A stretch of 64,000 nucleotides of DNA, from contig NZ_BPIG01000002.1 of NCBI RefSeq assembly GCF_026003995.1, positions 744,001 through 808,000 on the forward strand, given 5' to 3'. A program made the position numbers and the translations under genes. Source of the DNA: Tepidiforma sp. Lineage in GTDB: Bacteria > Chloroflexota > Dehalococcoidia > Tepidiformales > Tepidiformaceae. Below the pieces are notes generated by a model that had not been told where the DNA came from, did no database searches, and worked only from the letters and a program-made list of their open reading frames with translations. This document shows, piece after piece, positions 1-9,476 of the stretch. How positions within the stretch are numbered: the first letter of the stretch is position 1; each line of letters opens with the position of its first letter.

Positions 1-1180
1 CCACCGTCGCCCGCGGCCCCCACGCGCTCGCCTGGATGCCCGCCTGCAAGTACCCCGCCGGCACGCTCGCCGTGAACGCCAGCCCGTACATGCTCATCAC
101 CCGGCCCATCATCGCCCGGTCTGCCTGCTCCTGGAGCAGCGCCACCGCGAAGTTGATGAACACCGCCGGCCCGAGTACCCCCGCCGCGAAGAGGCACGCC
201 ATCGCGACGCCCAGGTTCGGCGCCAGCCCGTACGCCAGCGTGAACGCCGGCCCGAACACCAGCGAACTCGCCAGCAGCAGCCCCCGCCGCCGCACCCGCA
301 CCGCGCTCAGCAGCAGCGACCCGGCCACGATGCCCGCCCCGAACGCCCCCCACAGCAGCCCCACCCACCGGTCCGCTGCCCGGAATTCGTCCTCCACCAT
401 CAGCACGATCGTCACCGCGAACGGCCCCATGATGAGGACGCCCGGCACCGTCCCCAGCGCGAGGATGCCCAGCAGGGTCGGCTCCCGCCGCACGTACCGC
501 AGCCCCTCGACGAGGTCCGCACGCACGCTCCGCCCCGTCGGCACCGGCCGGTCCGTCGCGATCCGCCAGAAGAGCAGCGAGGCCAGCGCCAGCAGCGCGA
601 CCTCGGCTCCGAACGCCGCCGTCAGCCCGAGGAAATCCGCCGCCAGCCCGCCGAACGTCGGCCCGCCGAACTGCAGCGTTGCCATGAACGCCAGCGTCCC
701 GAAAATCGCCCCGTTCTGGATCTGCGGCTGCGCGAGGATCTGCGGCATCATCGCCTGCCGCGCCGGGTTCGTGAACGCCCCCGCCGAGCCGACGATCGCG
801 GCCAGCAAGAAGACCGGCCACACCGCCCGTACCTCCAGGCCCGCCAGCGCGACGTACACCAGCGAGACCGCCGCCGCCACGAGGTACGTCCGCACCAGCA
901 CCCGCCGCCGCTCCACCCGGTCCGCCACCACCCCGCCCAGCAGGGCCAGCGCCGCCCCGGGCAGCGTCTGGCAGATGAGGGCCGCCGCGATCGCCGCCGC
1001 CCGCTGGTCCTCCGCCACCCGGTCCCGGATGAACAGCGGCACCGTCACCGCCTGGATGCCGACCCCCATCCCCGCCGCGACCGACGCGAACCACCACGCC
1101 CGGTACTTCGCCACCGTGAACGGGTTGCGCGAAATCCCGGCCGCGGGGACCTCTGCTGCTGCGGCTGCTTCCCGGGCCAT
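1..1180 (-). CDS. MFS transporter, 3' end beyond window edge
   Basis: A major facilitator membrane transporter read on the minus strand. The first 393 codons lie in the window and no stop is reached, so the C-terminus is missing. The start is the ATG at 1180. The protein opens with a short hydrophilic stretch, then alternating hydrophobic segments and basic loops such as ADRVERRRVL, typical of the MFS loop between helices 2 and 3. It resembles the EntS/MFS_3 effector-efflux branch, which is family recognition and does not give a substrate. It lies just upstream of, and is read away from, glgB's 3' end. A TAGACT box sits 9 bases before the start with no Shine-Dalgarno sequence. Confidence 0.8.
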   Translation of the reverse strand, partial: MAREAAAAAEVPAAGISRNPFTVAKYRAWWFASVAAGMGVGIQAVTVPLFIRDRVAEDQRAAAIAAALICQTLPGAALALLGGVVADRVERRRVLVRTYLVAAAVSLVYVALAGLEVRAVWPVFLLAAIVGSAGAFTNPARQAMMPQILAQPQIQNGAIFGTLAFMATLQFGGPTFGGLAADFLGLTAAFGAEVALLALASLLFWRIATDRPVPTGRSVRADLVEGLRYVRREPTLLGILALGTVPGVLIMGPFAVTIVLMVEDEFRAADRWVGLLWGAFGAGIVAGSLLLSAVRVRRRGLLLASSLVFGPAFTLAYGLAPNLGVAMACLFAAGVLGPAVFINFAVALLQEQADRAMMGRVMSMYGLAFTASVPAGYLQAGIQASAWGPRATV

Positions 1181-1233
1181 CGGCCCGCCAGTCTACGTTA
1201 ACGTTCGATGAAGCGCTCGGCCGCCCCCCGGGC

Positions 1234-3138
1234 TCATTCGTCGTGGGCGAACACCACGGCCCCCAGCGGCGGCAGCACGATCCGCAGCGCATACGGCCGC
1301 CCGTGCGCCGGCTCCGCCTCGGCCTCCACGCCGCCGAGGTTCCCCATCCCGCTCCCCCAGTACTCCTCCGCGTCGGTGTTCAGCACTTCCCGCCACGTGC
1401 CCCCGTGCGGCACCCCGATGACGTGGCTCACCCGCGGCACCGGCGTGAAGTTCAGCGCCACCGCCACCTCCCGCCGCCCGTCCGGCGACCGCCGTAAAAA
1501 GCTCAGCGTGCTCTGCTCCGCGTCGGTGCAGTCGATCCACTCGAACCCGGCCGGGTCGTGGTCCGTCGCGTGCAGCGCCGGCAGCTCCCGGTACAGCCGG
1601 TTCAGGTCGCCGACCAGCCGCGCCAGCCCGGCGTGCCGCTCGAACCCCGCGAGGTGCCACTCCAGCTCCCGCTCGTGGTTCCACTCCGACCACTGCCCGA
1701 ACTCCTGCCCCATGAACAGCAGCTTCTTCCCGGGCAGCGTCCACTGGTACGCCAGCAGCAGCCGCAGGTTCGCGAACTTCTGCCAGTCGTCGCCCGGCAT
1801 CTTCCCCAGCAGCGACCCCTTCCCGTGCACCACCTCGTCGTGCGAGAGCGCCAGCACGAAGTTCTCTGTGAACCCGTACAGCGCCCGGAACGTCAGCAGG
1901 TTGTGGTGCCACTTCCGGTGCACCGGGTCGTGCCCGAAGTACAGCAGCGTGTCGTGCATCCACCCCATGTCCCACTTGAAGCCGAACCCCAGTCCGCCCA
2001 TCGACGTCGGTCGCGAAACCATCGGCCACGCCGTCGATTCCTCCGCCACCGTCTGCGTCCCCGGCGCCAGCAGGTAGACCGTCTCGTTCAGCCGCCGCAG
2101 GAACCGGATGGCGTCGAGGTCCTCCCGCCCGCCGAAGACGTTCGGCTCCCACTCGCCCGGCTTCCGCGAATAGTCGAGGTACAGCATCGAGGCCACCGCA
2201 TCCACCCGCAGCCCGTCCGCGTGGTACACGTCCAGCCAGAACATCGCGCTGCTCAGCAGGAACGAGCGCACCTCGTGCCGCCCGTAGTTGAAGACGAGGC
2301 TCCCCCAGTCCGGGTGGTACCCCCGCCGCGGGTCCGCGTGCTCGAACAGGTGCGTCCCGTCGAACCGCGCCAGCGCGAACGCATCATCCGGGAAATGCGA
2401 CGGCACCCAGTCCAGGATGACCCCGATGCCCGCCTGGTGCAGCGTATCCACGAGGAACATGAAGTCCTGCGGCGAACCCCACCGGCTGCTCGGCGCGAAG
2501 TACCCCGTGACCTGGTAGCCCCACGACCCGTAGAACGGGTGCTCCATCACCGGCATCAGCTCGACGTGCGTGAACCCGTGCGCCGCCGCATACTCCGCCA
2601 GCTGCGGCGCCAGCTCCCGGTACGTCAGCATCTCCCCGCCCGGCCCCCGCCGCCACGACCCGAGGTGCACTTCGTAGATCGCCATCGGCCGGTCATGCCG
2701 GTTCACCTCCCCTCGCCGCCGCATCCAGTCGCCGTCGCCCCACGCGTACGCGAGGTCCGCCACGACCGACGCGGTCGCCGGCGGCACCTCCGCCCGGAAC
2801 GCGAACGGGTCGGCCTTCCACAGCTCCTCCCCCGTCTCCCGGTTCTTCAGCCAGAATTTGTACCGGTCGCCCGGCTTCGCGCCCGGCACGAACCCCTCCC
2901 ACACCCCGGAAGCGCCGAGGCAGCGCAGCGGGTTCGCGTCCGGCCGCCAGCCGTTGAAGTCGCCGACGACCGCGACCTCCCGCGCGTTCGGCGCCCAAAC
3001 CGCGAACCGGATGCCCGCCGCTCCGCCCTGCTCGCACGGGTGTGCCCCCATCAGCCGGTACAGGCCCGCATGGTTCCCCTCGTTGAACAGGTACAGGTCC
3101 TGCTCGCCGAACGCCGTCTCGCCATCGCTCCTGCTCAC
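1234..3138 (-). CDS. glgB: 1,4-alpha-glucan branching enzyme GlgB
   Basis: Cytosolic glycogen branching enzyme of 634 residues, the normal size for GH13_9. It cuts alpha-1,4 chains and rejoins them as alpha-1,6 branches. An N-terminal CBM48-like module carries [18 protein letters not shown] near residue 50. The GH13 barrel follows with the nucleophile Asp in [11 protein letters not shown] near residue 312, the acid Glu in VAEESTAWP, and the transition-state motif [12 protein letters not shown]. The GTG start overlaps the stop of the upstream trehalose synthase/maltokinase gene by four bases, so the two are translationally coupled. With glgC at 24 kb it supports alpha-glucan storage, although no glycogen synthase is in view. 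Confidence 0.95.
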   Translation of the reverse strand: MSRSDGETAFGEQDLYLFNEGNHAGLYRLMGAHPCEQGGAAGIRFAVWAPNAREVAVVGDFNGWRPDANPLRCLGASGVWEGFVPGAKPGDRYKFWLKNRETGEELWKADPFAFRAEVPPATASVVADLAYAWGDGDWMRRRGEVNRHDRPMAIYEVHLGSWRRGPGGEMLTYRELAPQLAEYAAAHGFTHVELMPVMEHPFYGSWGYQVTGYFAPSSRWGSPQDFMFLVDTLHQAGIGVILDWVPSHFPDDAFALARFDGTHLFEHADPRRGYHPDWGSLVFNYGRHEVRSFLLSSAMFWLDVYHADGLRVDAVASMLYLDYSRKPGEWEPNVFGGREDLDAIRFLRRLNETVYLLAPGTQTVAEESTAWPMVSRPTSMGGLGFGFKWDMGWMHDTLLYFGHDPVHRKWHHNLLTFRALYGFTENFVLALSHDEVVHGKGSLLGKMPGDDWQKFANLRLLLAYQWTLPGKKLLFMGQEFGQWSEWNHERELEWHLAGFERHAGLARLVGDLNRLYRELPALHATDHDPAGFEWIDCTDAEQSTLSFLRRSPDGRREVAVALNFTPVPRVSHVIGVPHGGTWREVLNTDAEEYWGSGMGNLGGVEAEAEPAHGRPYALRIVLPPLGAVVFAHDE

Positions 3139-6100
3139 AGTCCCTCCTGCGCCGCTGCGAGCAGCAGCCCCCGCAGCGGAATCTCCGCCCAGTCCGGGCG
3201 GTGGTCCAGCTCGTACCCGAGCTCATAGAACGCCTTGTCCAGCACGAACGTGTCCAGCAGGAACCGGTGCTCCTCGTCGCTGCCTCCCGGCAGCCCGTTC
3301 GCCCGCGCGGCCGCGAAGTACCCGTCGAGATACGCCCGGCTCGTCCACAGGTACCAGCTCAGCGCCCACCGCTCGAGGTCCGTCCCGGTCCCCGCCGCGT
3401 GCCCCTCGACCACCTGCCGCAGCCCCGCCCGGCTCGCGTAGTGGAACGACCGCACCATCCCGGCCACGTCCCGCAGCGGCGAGCGCCGCAGCCGCCGCTC
3501 CCCCAGCGACCGCGCCGGTTCGCCTTCGAAGTCGATGAACACCGGCTCCCGCCCGTTCACCAGCACCTGCCCGAGGTGCAGGTCGCCGTGGCACCGGATG
3601 CGCAGGCTCTCCAGCTTCCGCCGGGCCACCTGCTGCAGCCGCTCGAGCAGCGCCGGCTCCTTCTCCAGCACCAGCCCCGCCAGCGCCACCGCCTCCGCGC
3701 TCAGCGTCGGCAGGCACCGCCGCAGCGCCCGCAGCGAGCGCCGCGCCTGCACCCGGAAGCCCTGCGCCAGCGCGCGCTGGTAGAACGGCGTGTACCGCTC
3801 GGGCGCGAAGTCCGGGTGCGCGATGCCTGCGAGCGCGGCGTGTAGCTCCGCGGTCCGCCGCCCCAGCGTCTCCGCGAACTCGAGCCATCCCCCCGCGAAC
3901 CCTGCCAGCCCCTCCGGCGCCGGCCCCAGCTCCAGCGGATGGTCGGCCTCGCTCACCTTCGGCGCCTCGAGCCGCGCCGCCGCCACCTCCTCCAGCATCC
4001 GCTCCAGCTGCTCCGTCGCGAACGTCCACGCGTCGTACTGGTGCGGTACGGCCGCCTCGATGACCGCCGCGACCGCCGGCCGCGCTCCGTCCCGCACGTA
4101 CTCCACGTACCCCGCGAGCCGCGGCACCATGCCCGCCGCCGGCGTCTTCGCCAGCAGTTCGCCCAGCTCCACCTGCGGATGCACCCCCGGCTCGAGTCGC
4201 CGGATCGCCTTGAAGACGAATTGCCCCGGGTAGTGCACCGAGGTATTGCTCTGCTCCGCCCGGCCCAGCACCGGCATGCCCTCGACCCCGTTGAACCGCG
4301 CGCCGGGCTCCGGCACGAACACCAGCCCGCCCCGCTCGCCCGCCAGCCGCGTCCGCGCGCGGAACAGCCCCGGCAGCGCGCCGCACACCTCCGGCAGCGC
4401 CAGCCCGTCCACCAGCAGCCACCGCTCGCCCGCGGCGTTGCGAATCTCGGCCGCGACCGCCCACCCGGCTGCGGCCTCCACCCCGCCTCTCCGCCCCTCC
4501 GGCACCAGCGAGAGCAGCAGCCCGAACTGGTCCGGCTCTCCCTGCTCATATTCCACCAGCACCACGGCGAAGGCCGTCGGCGGCAGCCCCCGCGCGCGCA
4601 GCGGCACCCGGTCCGCGACCCGCACCCGCCGCGGCCGCCGCGTCAGCCCGCCGAACCAGCGCCGCGCCGGCACGTACTCCGCGAGCACCGCGTCCAGCGC
4701 CGCCCGCCGCCCGTCGAACACCTCCTCCGGGCTCACGTCGACCGCGATCTCCGGCAGCACCGGCTCCGCCCGTCCGTCCGCGCCGGGCGCCGCCAGCTCG
4801 AACCAGTAAAACGAGTGCGGCCCCAGCGAGAGGAAGTACGGCTCGCTCCCCACCCGGGGGAACCGCCCGTTGCCGAACAGCTCCACCGGCTCCGTCCCTG
4901 CGTACGCCCCGAGCGACAGGTGCGCCGCCTGCGCGAACCGCGACAGGTTCGCCACCACCAGCAGCCGCTCCCCCGCGTACTCCCGCACGAACGCCAGCAC
5001 CCGGTGGTTGTCGCACTCCACGAACTGCAGGCTCCCCCGCGCGAACGCCGGGTGCCGCCGCCGCAGCCCGATCAGCCGCCGCATCCACCACAGCAGCGAT
5101 GACGGGTTCGCCTGCTGCGCATCCACGTTCACCGATTCGTAGTGGTACTCCGGGTCGATGATCACCGGCAGGTACAGCTTCTGCGGGTTCGCCCGCGAGA
5201 ACCCCGCGTTCCGGTCCGCGCTCCACTGCATCGGCGTCCGCACGCTGTCCCGGTCGCCGAGGTAGATGTTGTCTCCCATCCCGATTTCGTCGCCGTAGTA
5301 GATCACCGGCGTCCCGTTCAGCGAAAACAGCAGCGCGTTGAGCAGCTCGATGAGCCGCCGGTTGTTCGCCAGCAGCGGCGCCAGCCGCCGCCGGATGCCG
5401 AGGTTCACCCGCGCCCGGTCCTCCGCCGCGTACACCCGGTACATGTAGTCCCGCTCTTCGTCCGTCACCATCTCGAGCGTCAGTTCGTCGTGGTTCCGCA
5501 GGAACAGCGCCCACTGGCACGTCTCCGGGATCGGCGGCGTCTGCTCCAGGATCTCCGTCGTCGGGAACCGGTCCTCCATCCGCACCGACATGAACAGCCG
5601 CGGCATCAGCGGGAAGTGGAACGCCATGTGGCACTCGTCCCCCTCCCCGAAGTACGCCACGGCGTCCTCCGGCCACTGGTTCGCCTCCGCCAGCAGCATC
5701 CGCCCGGGGAACTTCGCATCGACGTGCGCCCGCAGCTCCTTCAGGAAGGCGTGCGTCGGCGGCAGGTTCTCGCAGGTCGTCCCCTCCGCTTCGAACAGGT
5801 ACGGCACCGCGTCCAGCCGGAACCCGTCCACCCCCAGCTCGAGCCAGAAGTCCGCCACGTCCATGATCTCCCGCCGCACCCGCGGGTTCTCGAAGTTCAA
5901 ATCCGGCTGGTGCGAATAGAAGCGGTGCCAGTAGTACTGCCCCGCCACCGGGTCCCACGTCCAGTTCGACCGCTCGAAATCCTTGAAGATGATCCGCGCG
6001 TCCGCGTACTCCGCCGCCGTGTCGCTCCAGACATAATAGTTGCGGTAGGCGCTCCCCTTCGGCGCCCGCCGCGCCCGCTGGAACCACGGGTGCTGGTCGC

Positions 6101-6461
6101 TCGTGTGGTTGACCACCAGCTCGATAATCACCCGCAGCCCCCGCGCGTGCGCCTCTCGCAGGAACGTCTTGAACTCTGCCAGCGTCCCGTAGGCCGGGTG
6201 AATCTTCCGGTAGTCAGCGATGTCGTACCCGTCGTCCCGCAGCGGCGATTCGTAGAACGGCAGCAGCCAGACCGCCGTCACGCCCAGCTCCTGCAGGTAG
6301 TCCAGCTTCGCCGTCAGGCCCGCGAAATCCCCGACGCCGTCGCCGTTCCCGTCGTGGAACGCCCGCACGTGCAGCTCGTAGATGACCGCGTCCTTGTACC
6401 AGAGCGGGTCGCCCGTGAGCACCGCCGAACGTTCCGCGCGCGAAGCCGTCGCCCGGGTCAT
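3135..6461 (-). CDS. treS: Trehalose synthase / maltokinase fusion (TreS-Mak)
   Basis: Bifunctional protein of 1108 residues. The N-terminal half is a GH13_16 trehalose synthase that interconverts maltose and trehalose: it opens with [15 protein letters not shown], has the nucleophile Asp in [10 protein letters not shown] near residue 216, the acid Glu in [11 protein letters not shown], and [12 protein letters not shown]. The C-terminal half is a maltokinase of the APH fold, with the catalytic loop [14 protein letters not shown] and metal-binding FIDFEGEP. It should make maltose-1-phosphate from maltose and ATP. I chose ATG 6461 because AGGAGGT lies six bases upstream; a GTG seven codons earlier lacks a ribosome site. 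It is the first gene of the pair with glgB. GlgE, the usual user of maltose-1-phosphate, is not in the window. Confidence 0.93.
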   Translation of the reverse strand: MTRATASRAERSAVLTGDPLWYKDAVIYELHVRAFHDGNGDGVGDFAGLTAKLDYLQELGVTAVWLLPFYESPLRDDGYDIADYRKIHPAYGTLAEFKTFLREAHARGLRVIIELVVNHTSDQHPWFQRARRAPKGSAYRNYYVWSDTAAEYADARIIFKDFERSNWTWDPVAGQYYWHRFYSHQPDLNFENPRVRREIMDVADFWLELGVDGFRLDAVPYLFEAEGTTCENLPPTHAFLKELRAHVDAKFPGRMLLAEANQWPEDAVAYFGEGDECHMAFHFPLMPRLFMSVRMEDRFPTTEILEQTPPIPETCQWALFLRNHDELTLEMVTDEERDYMYRVYAAEDRARVNLGIRRRLAPLLANNRRLIELLNALLFSLNGTPVIYYGDEIGMGDNIYLGDRDSVRTPMQWSADRNAGFSRANPQKLYLPVIIDPEYHYESVNVDAQQANPSSLLWWMRRLIGLRRRHPAFARGSLQFVECDNHRVLAFVREYAGERLLVVANLSRFAQAAHLSLGAYAGTEPVELFGNGRFPRVGSEPYFLSLGPHSFYWFELAAPGADGRAEPVLPEIAVDVSPEEVFDGRRAALDAVLAEYVPARRWFGGLTRRPRRVRVADRVPLRARGLPPTAFAVVLVEYEQGEPDQFGLLLSLVPEGRRGGVEAAAGWAVAAEIRNAAGERWLLVDGLALPEVCGALPGLFRARTRLAGERGGLVFVPEPGARFNGVEGMPVLGRAEQSNTSVHYPGQFVFKAIRRLEPGVHPQVELGELLAKTPAAGMVPRLAGYVEYVRDGARPAVAAVIEAAVPHQYDAWTFATEQLERMLEEVAAARLEAPKVSEADHPLELGPAPEGLAGFAGGWLEFAETLGRRTAELHAALAGIAHPDFAPERYTPFYQRALAQGFRVQARRSLRALRRCLPTLSAEAVALAGLVLEKEPALLERLQQVARRKLESLRIRCHGDLHLGQVLVNGREPVFIDFEGEPARSLGERRLRRSPLRDVAGMVRSFHYASRAGLRQVVEGHAAGTGTDLERWALSWYLWTSRAYLDGYFAAARANGLPGGSDEEHRFLLDTFVLDKAFYELGYELDHRPDWAEIPLRGLLLAAAQEGL

Positions 6462-6542
6462 CGCACCTCCTGCGCCGGTCACAACGCGCGGCCGGCCCTT
6501 TCAGTTTCCCCGACGCCCGCGCCCCGGACCAACTCCGCCCGG

Positions 6543-6548
6543 TAAACT
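6543..6548 (+). promoter_or_regulatory. -10 box of a probable leaderless promoter
   Basis: TAAACT ends seven bases before the ATG at 6556 and no Shine-Dalgarno sequence is present. A -10 this close puts transcription start at or next to the start codon, which suggests a leaderless mRNA. I see no good -35 box. Four other starts in the window show the same layout. Confidence 0.45.
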
Positions 6549-6555
6549 GCCCCGA

Positions 6556-7437
6556 ATGCTCCAGCGCATCGACCACCTCGTCGCCCCCGTCCCCTCCCTC
6601 GACGCCGCCGAAGCGTACGAACGGCTCGGCCTCGCGCTCACGCCGCGCACCGTCCACACCGGCCGCGGCACCGCCAACCGCGCCGCCTTCGTCGGCCGCT
6701 CCGCCGCCGACTTCGTCTACCTCGAACTCCTCGCCGTCGAAGCCCCGGCCGACCTCCCCGCCTCGCGCGCCGTCTACGCCGACATCGCCGCCCACGGCGG
6801 CGGCCTCGCGGCCATCGCGTTCACGGTCGACCGCCCGCTCGAAGCCGCCCTCGCGCCGCTCGCCTCCGCCGGCGCCGCCATCGACCGCGCCGGCGTCCGC
6901 GCCGAGGACGGGCGCCTCCTCGTCGATGCCGCCCTCGCGGCCGGCCTCTCCGCCATCCCCTTCCCCGTCCTCCTCGTCGACTACCCCGGCGGCCTCGAGG
7001 CCCGCTTCGAACGCTCCCGCGGCCTCGGGCGCTTCGACCACCGCTTCCCGCTTGCCCGGCTCGACCACCTCGCGGTCCTCGCCCCCGACCTCGACGCCGC
7101 GACCCGCGCATGGGTCGACCTCCTCGGCCTCGTCGTCGCCGGCGAAATCACCGCCCCCGGCATGGTCATCCGCCAGCTCCGCTGCGGCGATGCCGTGATC
7201 GAACTCCTCGCCCCCGCCGGCGATGCCAGCCCGCTCGCCGGCCGCCCTGCCGCGCTCCTGCCCGTCGCCGCCTGGGAGGTCGCCGGCCCGCTCGAAGCCG
7301 CGGCCGACCTCGCCCGTGAGCGCGGCTTCACCTGCCCGCCGCCGTCGCCCGGCGTCATCCCCGGCACCCGCCGGACCACCATCCCTGCCGCCGAGCTCGG
7401 CGGCGTCGCGATGCAGCTCCTCGAATACGCCGGCTGA
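6556..7437 (+). CDS. VOC-superfamily (glyoxalase-like) protein
   Basis: Protein of 293 residues with two vicinal-oxygen-chelate-type halves. The first begins LQRIDHLVAPVPSLDAA and contains GRGTANRAAFVG, resembling the Glyoxalase-like_3 domain. The second begins near residue 160 with LARLDHLAVLAPDLDAA. Such proteins bind a metal and act as dioxygenases, isomerases or lyases; the substrate cannot be read from the sequence. An upstream frame stays open, but ATG 6556 is the natural start because the domain begins there and a -10 box lies seven bases before it. It diverges from the trehalose synthase gene. Confidence 0.8.
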   Translation: MLQRIDHLVAPVPSLDAAEAYERLGLALTPRTVHTGRGTANRAAFVGRSAADFVYLELLAVEAPADLPASRAVYADIAAHGGGLAAIAFTVDRPLEAALAPLASAGAAIDRAGVRAEDGRLLVDAALAAGLSAIPFPVLLVDYPGGLEARFERSRGLGRFDHRFPLARLDHLAVLAPDLDAATRAWVDLLGLVVAGEITAPGMVIRQLRCGDAVIELLAPAGDASPLAGRPAALLPVAAWEVAGPLEAAADLARERGFTCPPPSPGVIPGTRRTTIPAAELGGVAMQLLEYAG

Positions 7438-7477
7438 GCCGTCCCCGCGCCTGCAACCTCCCTTCCCCCGAGATGCA

Positions 7478-7539
7478 CCCGTAGGGGTTTCCCCCTAGGG
7501 CGAAAACCTGATCGAAGCCCCTCCGCTTCGCGCAGGGGC
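7478..7539 (+). terminator. Two hairpins between the VOC gene and the next ORF
   Basis: The 113-base gap holds two inverted repeats. Bases 7478-7500 form a bulged GC-rich hairpin around GGGGTTTCCCC. Bases 7517-7539 pair GCCCCT with AGGGGC. No U-run follows either. The first may end the VOC transcript. The second lies just ahead of the next gene's ribosome site and could instead affect its translation. Confidence 0.35.
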
Positions 7540-7550
7540 GGGAGCATACG

Positions 7551-7895
7551 ATGGATACGCGCCCGGTCTCCGGCCTCCTCGGCGCCGCCGCCTACCGCCC
7601 GTTCCTCCCCGGCAACGGCTCGCCCGTCGTGCGCCACCCGCCGCCCGTCGCCGACGTCGCCGATACGGTCGAAATCTCCCCCGAAGCCCGCGAACTCGCC
7701 GACCGCTTCGCCCGCCCCTTCCCCCGCGACGGCTACTGGGACCAGGTCCGCTACGACCCTCCCCACACCGACGACCCCGACTTCCCCTGGGAAGTTGCCC
7801 ACCAGCAGTGGATGGAGATCGTCGACCGCGTCTTCCGCAAGCCCGGCGACCCCGCCGAACCCGGCGCCGCGGCCCCCGGCTCAGCCCCCGCCTGA
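7551..7895 (+). CDS. Small hypothetical protein with a DTVEISPEAREL motif
   Basis: Predicted 114-residue soluble protein I cannot place in a family. It has a proline-rich, low-complexity start, then DTVEISPEARELADRF near residue 38, a string also seen in FlgM-like and other short bacterial regulators. A Trp/Asp-rich section follows (WDQVRYDPPHTDDPDFPWEV) and a Pro/Ala tail. There is no signal peptide or membrane segment. A purine-rich GGCGGGAG lies upstream of the ATG. The last 15 bases overlap the end of the SDR gene on the other strand. Codon use follows the C-ending pattern of neighbouring + genes, which supports a real gene. Confidence 0.6.
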   Translation: MDTRPVSGLLGAAAYRPFLPGNGSPVVRHPPPVADVADTVEISPEARELADRFARPFPRDGYWDQVRYDPPHTDDPDFPWEVAHQQWMEIVDRVFRKPGDPAEPGAAAPGSAPA

Positions 7896-8678
7896 CGCCG
7901 CGCCGAAGAACGAGAACAGCTCGGGGTACTTCTTCAGGCTCGCGCCTCCGTCGATGTACAGCGTCTGCCCCGTCATCAGCGACGACACATCCGACGCCAG
8001 GTAGAGCGCCAGCCCGGCTACGTCCTCCGGCTCACCGGCCCGCCCCAGCGCCGTCTCCGCGATGAAGGCGGCCTCCAGCCCCGGCACCGCCGTCATCGGC
8101 GCCGTCGCCGGCGTATGGATGAGCCCCGGCCCGATCGCGTTCACCCGGATCCCGTGCCGGCCCAGCTCCAGCGCCGCCACCTTCGTCAGCATCGCCACCC
8201 CTGCCTTCGCCGCGCAGTAGGCCGCGAACCCCTCCGTCGGCTGGATTGCGTTCAGGCTCGCGATGTTGATGATGCTGCCGCCCTGCCCCTGCGCGATCAG
8301 CTGCGCCGCCTCGTGCTTGATGCACAGGAACGTCCCCGTCAGCGAAATCCCGATGACCCGCTCCCAGTCCGGCAGCGGGTACGCCTGGATCGGCGAGAAC
8401 CCGCCCATGCCGGCGTTGTTCACCGCGATGTCCAGCCGCCCGAACCGCCGCACCGCCTGCGCCACCATCCGCTCCACCGCCGCCTCGTCCCGCACGTCCA
8501 CCTCCGCCCCGTCGACCTGGTTGTGCCCCAGCTCCCCGATGAGCCGCCCGATGCCCGCCGGGTCGACATCGCCCACGATGACTCGCGCCCCTTCCCGGAC
8601 GAACGCCACCACGATCGCCTTCCCGATGCCCGAAGCGCCGCCCGTGACGATCGCGACCTTGCCCTCCAGCGAACCCAT
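7881..8678 (-). CDS. SDR-family oxidoreductase
   Basis: Classical short-chain dehydrogenase/reductase of 265 residues. The Rossmann motif TGGASGIG lies near residue 14, NNAG near 87, and the catalytic Tyr and Lys in YCAAK near 150, followed by IRVNAIGPG. An Asp in GDVDPAG after the second strand favours NAD(H) over NADP(H). The substrate is unknown; FabG-like or alcohol dehydrogenase roles are possible. I prefer ATG 8678 over the one five codons earlier because GGAGGT precedes it at normal spacing. The gene lies 76 bases downstream of the dienelactone hydrolase gene on the same strand, with a hairpin between them. Confidence 0.9.
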   Translation of the reverse strand: MGSLEGKVAIVTGGASGIGKAIVVAFVREGARVIVGDVDPAGIGRLIGELGHNQVDGAEVDVRDEAAVERMVAQAVRRFGRLDIAVNNAGMGGFSPIQAYPLPDWERVIGISLTGTFLCIKHEAAQLIAQGQGGSIINIASLNAIQPTEGFAAYCAAKAGVAMLTKVAALELGRHGIRVNAIGPGLIHTPATAPMTAVPGLEAAFIAETALGRAGEPEDVAGLALYLASDVSSLMTGQTLYIDGGASLKKYPELFSFFGAASGGG

Positions 8679-8708
8679 CGTCCGAACCTCCATCGCTGCT
8701 CACGAAAC

Positions 8709-8732
8709 GGCCCCGGCGCATCCGCCGGGGCC
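8709..8732 (-). terminator. Hairpin terminator after the dienelactone hydrolase gene
   Basis: A perfect 10-bp GC stem with a 4-base loop (GGCCCCGGCG paired with CGCCGGGGCC) lies just past the stop of the gene at 8754-9422. No T-run follows, so termination may be partial and the SDR gene may be read through. Confidence 0.6.
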
Positions 8733-8753
8733 GCCTGCCGTCGAATCCGCCGC

Positions 8754-9422
8754 CTAGAGGTACTTCCGGAACCAGGCGAGCGTCTTCTCCCACGCATCCT
8801 TCGCCGCCGCCGGGTTGTACTGCGGCTCGGGGTGCTCATCGTTGAAGAACGCGTGCTGCGTCCCGGGGTACGTGATGAACTCGTGCGTGATGCCCCGCTT
8901 CTCCAGCTCCGCCTTGTAGGTTGGGATGTTCGGGTTCACGAAGTCGTCGTGCTCCGCCCAGATGCCCAGCACCGGCGCCGTCAGCCCGTCCCAGTTGTAC
9001 TTCACCATCGGATGGCCGCCGTAGAAATCGACGCACGCGCCCACGTCGCCGTCGCTGTTGCACGCCGCGAACAGCGAGAGCGCGCCGCCCATGCAGAAGC
9101 CGACCGTGCCGACCGGCCCGCCGGTCAGCTCCTTCAGGTAGGCCACTGCACCCTTCAGGTCCGCCTCCGCCCGCTGGATGTTCAGCGCCATCAGCAGCTT
9201 GCCGGCCTCGTCCGGCTCCTTCGTCACCACGCCGTGGTACAGGTCCGGCGCCAGCGCCACGAACCCCTCGTTCGCGAACCGGTCCGCGATGCCTTTGATG
9301 TTGTCGTTGAGCCCCCACCACTCCTGGATCACGATGACGCCCTTGCCGGACCCCGAGGCCGGCTTCGCAAGGTAGCCGCTGCACGTCCCGCCATTGGCGG
9401 CGAAGGTCACCATCTCTCCCAT
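8754..9422 (-). CDS. Dienelactone hydrolase family protein
   Basis: Alpha/beta hydrolase of 222 residues. Dienelactone hydrolases open lactones such as carboxymethylenebutenolide using a Cys-Asp-His triad. All three can be seen: the nucleophile Cys in GFCMGG near residue 115, Asp in AEHDDFVNP near 168 and His in PGTQHAFFN near 200. The QEWWGLNDNI motif near residue 33 is typical of this family. Many relatives act on unknown esters, so the substrate is open. AAAGGAG lies eight bases before the ATG. The protein has no signal peptide and should be cytosolic. Confidence 0.9.
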   Translation of the reverse strand: MGEMVTFAANGGTCSGYLAKPASGSGKGVIVIQEWWGLNDNIKGIADRFANEGFVALAPDLYHGVVTKEPDEAGKLLMALNIQRAEADLKGAVAYLKELTGGPVGTVGFCMGGALSLFAACNSDGDVGACVDFYGGHPMVKYNWDGLTAPVLGIWAEHDDFVNPNIPTYKAELEKRGITHEFITYPGTQHAFFNDEHPEPQYNPAAAKDAWEKTLAWFRKYL

Positions 9423-9476
9423 CGGTCTCGACTCCTTTCCCCCGCAGCCGCGGGGCCGAAACTTCGCGCCGATAGC

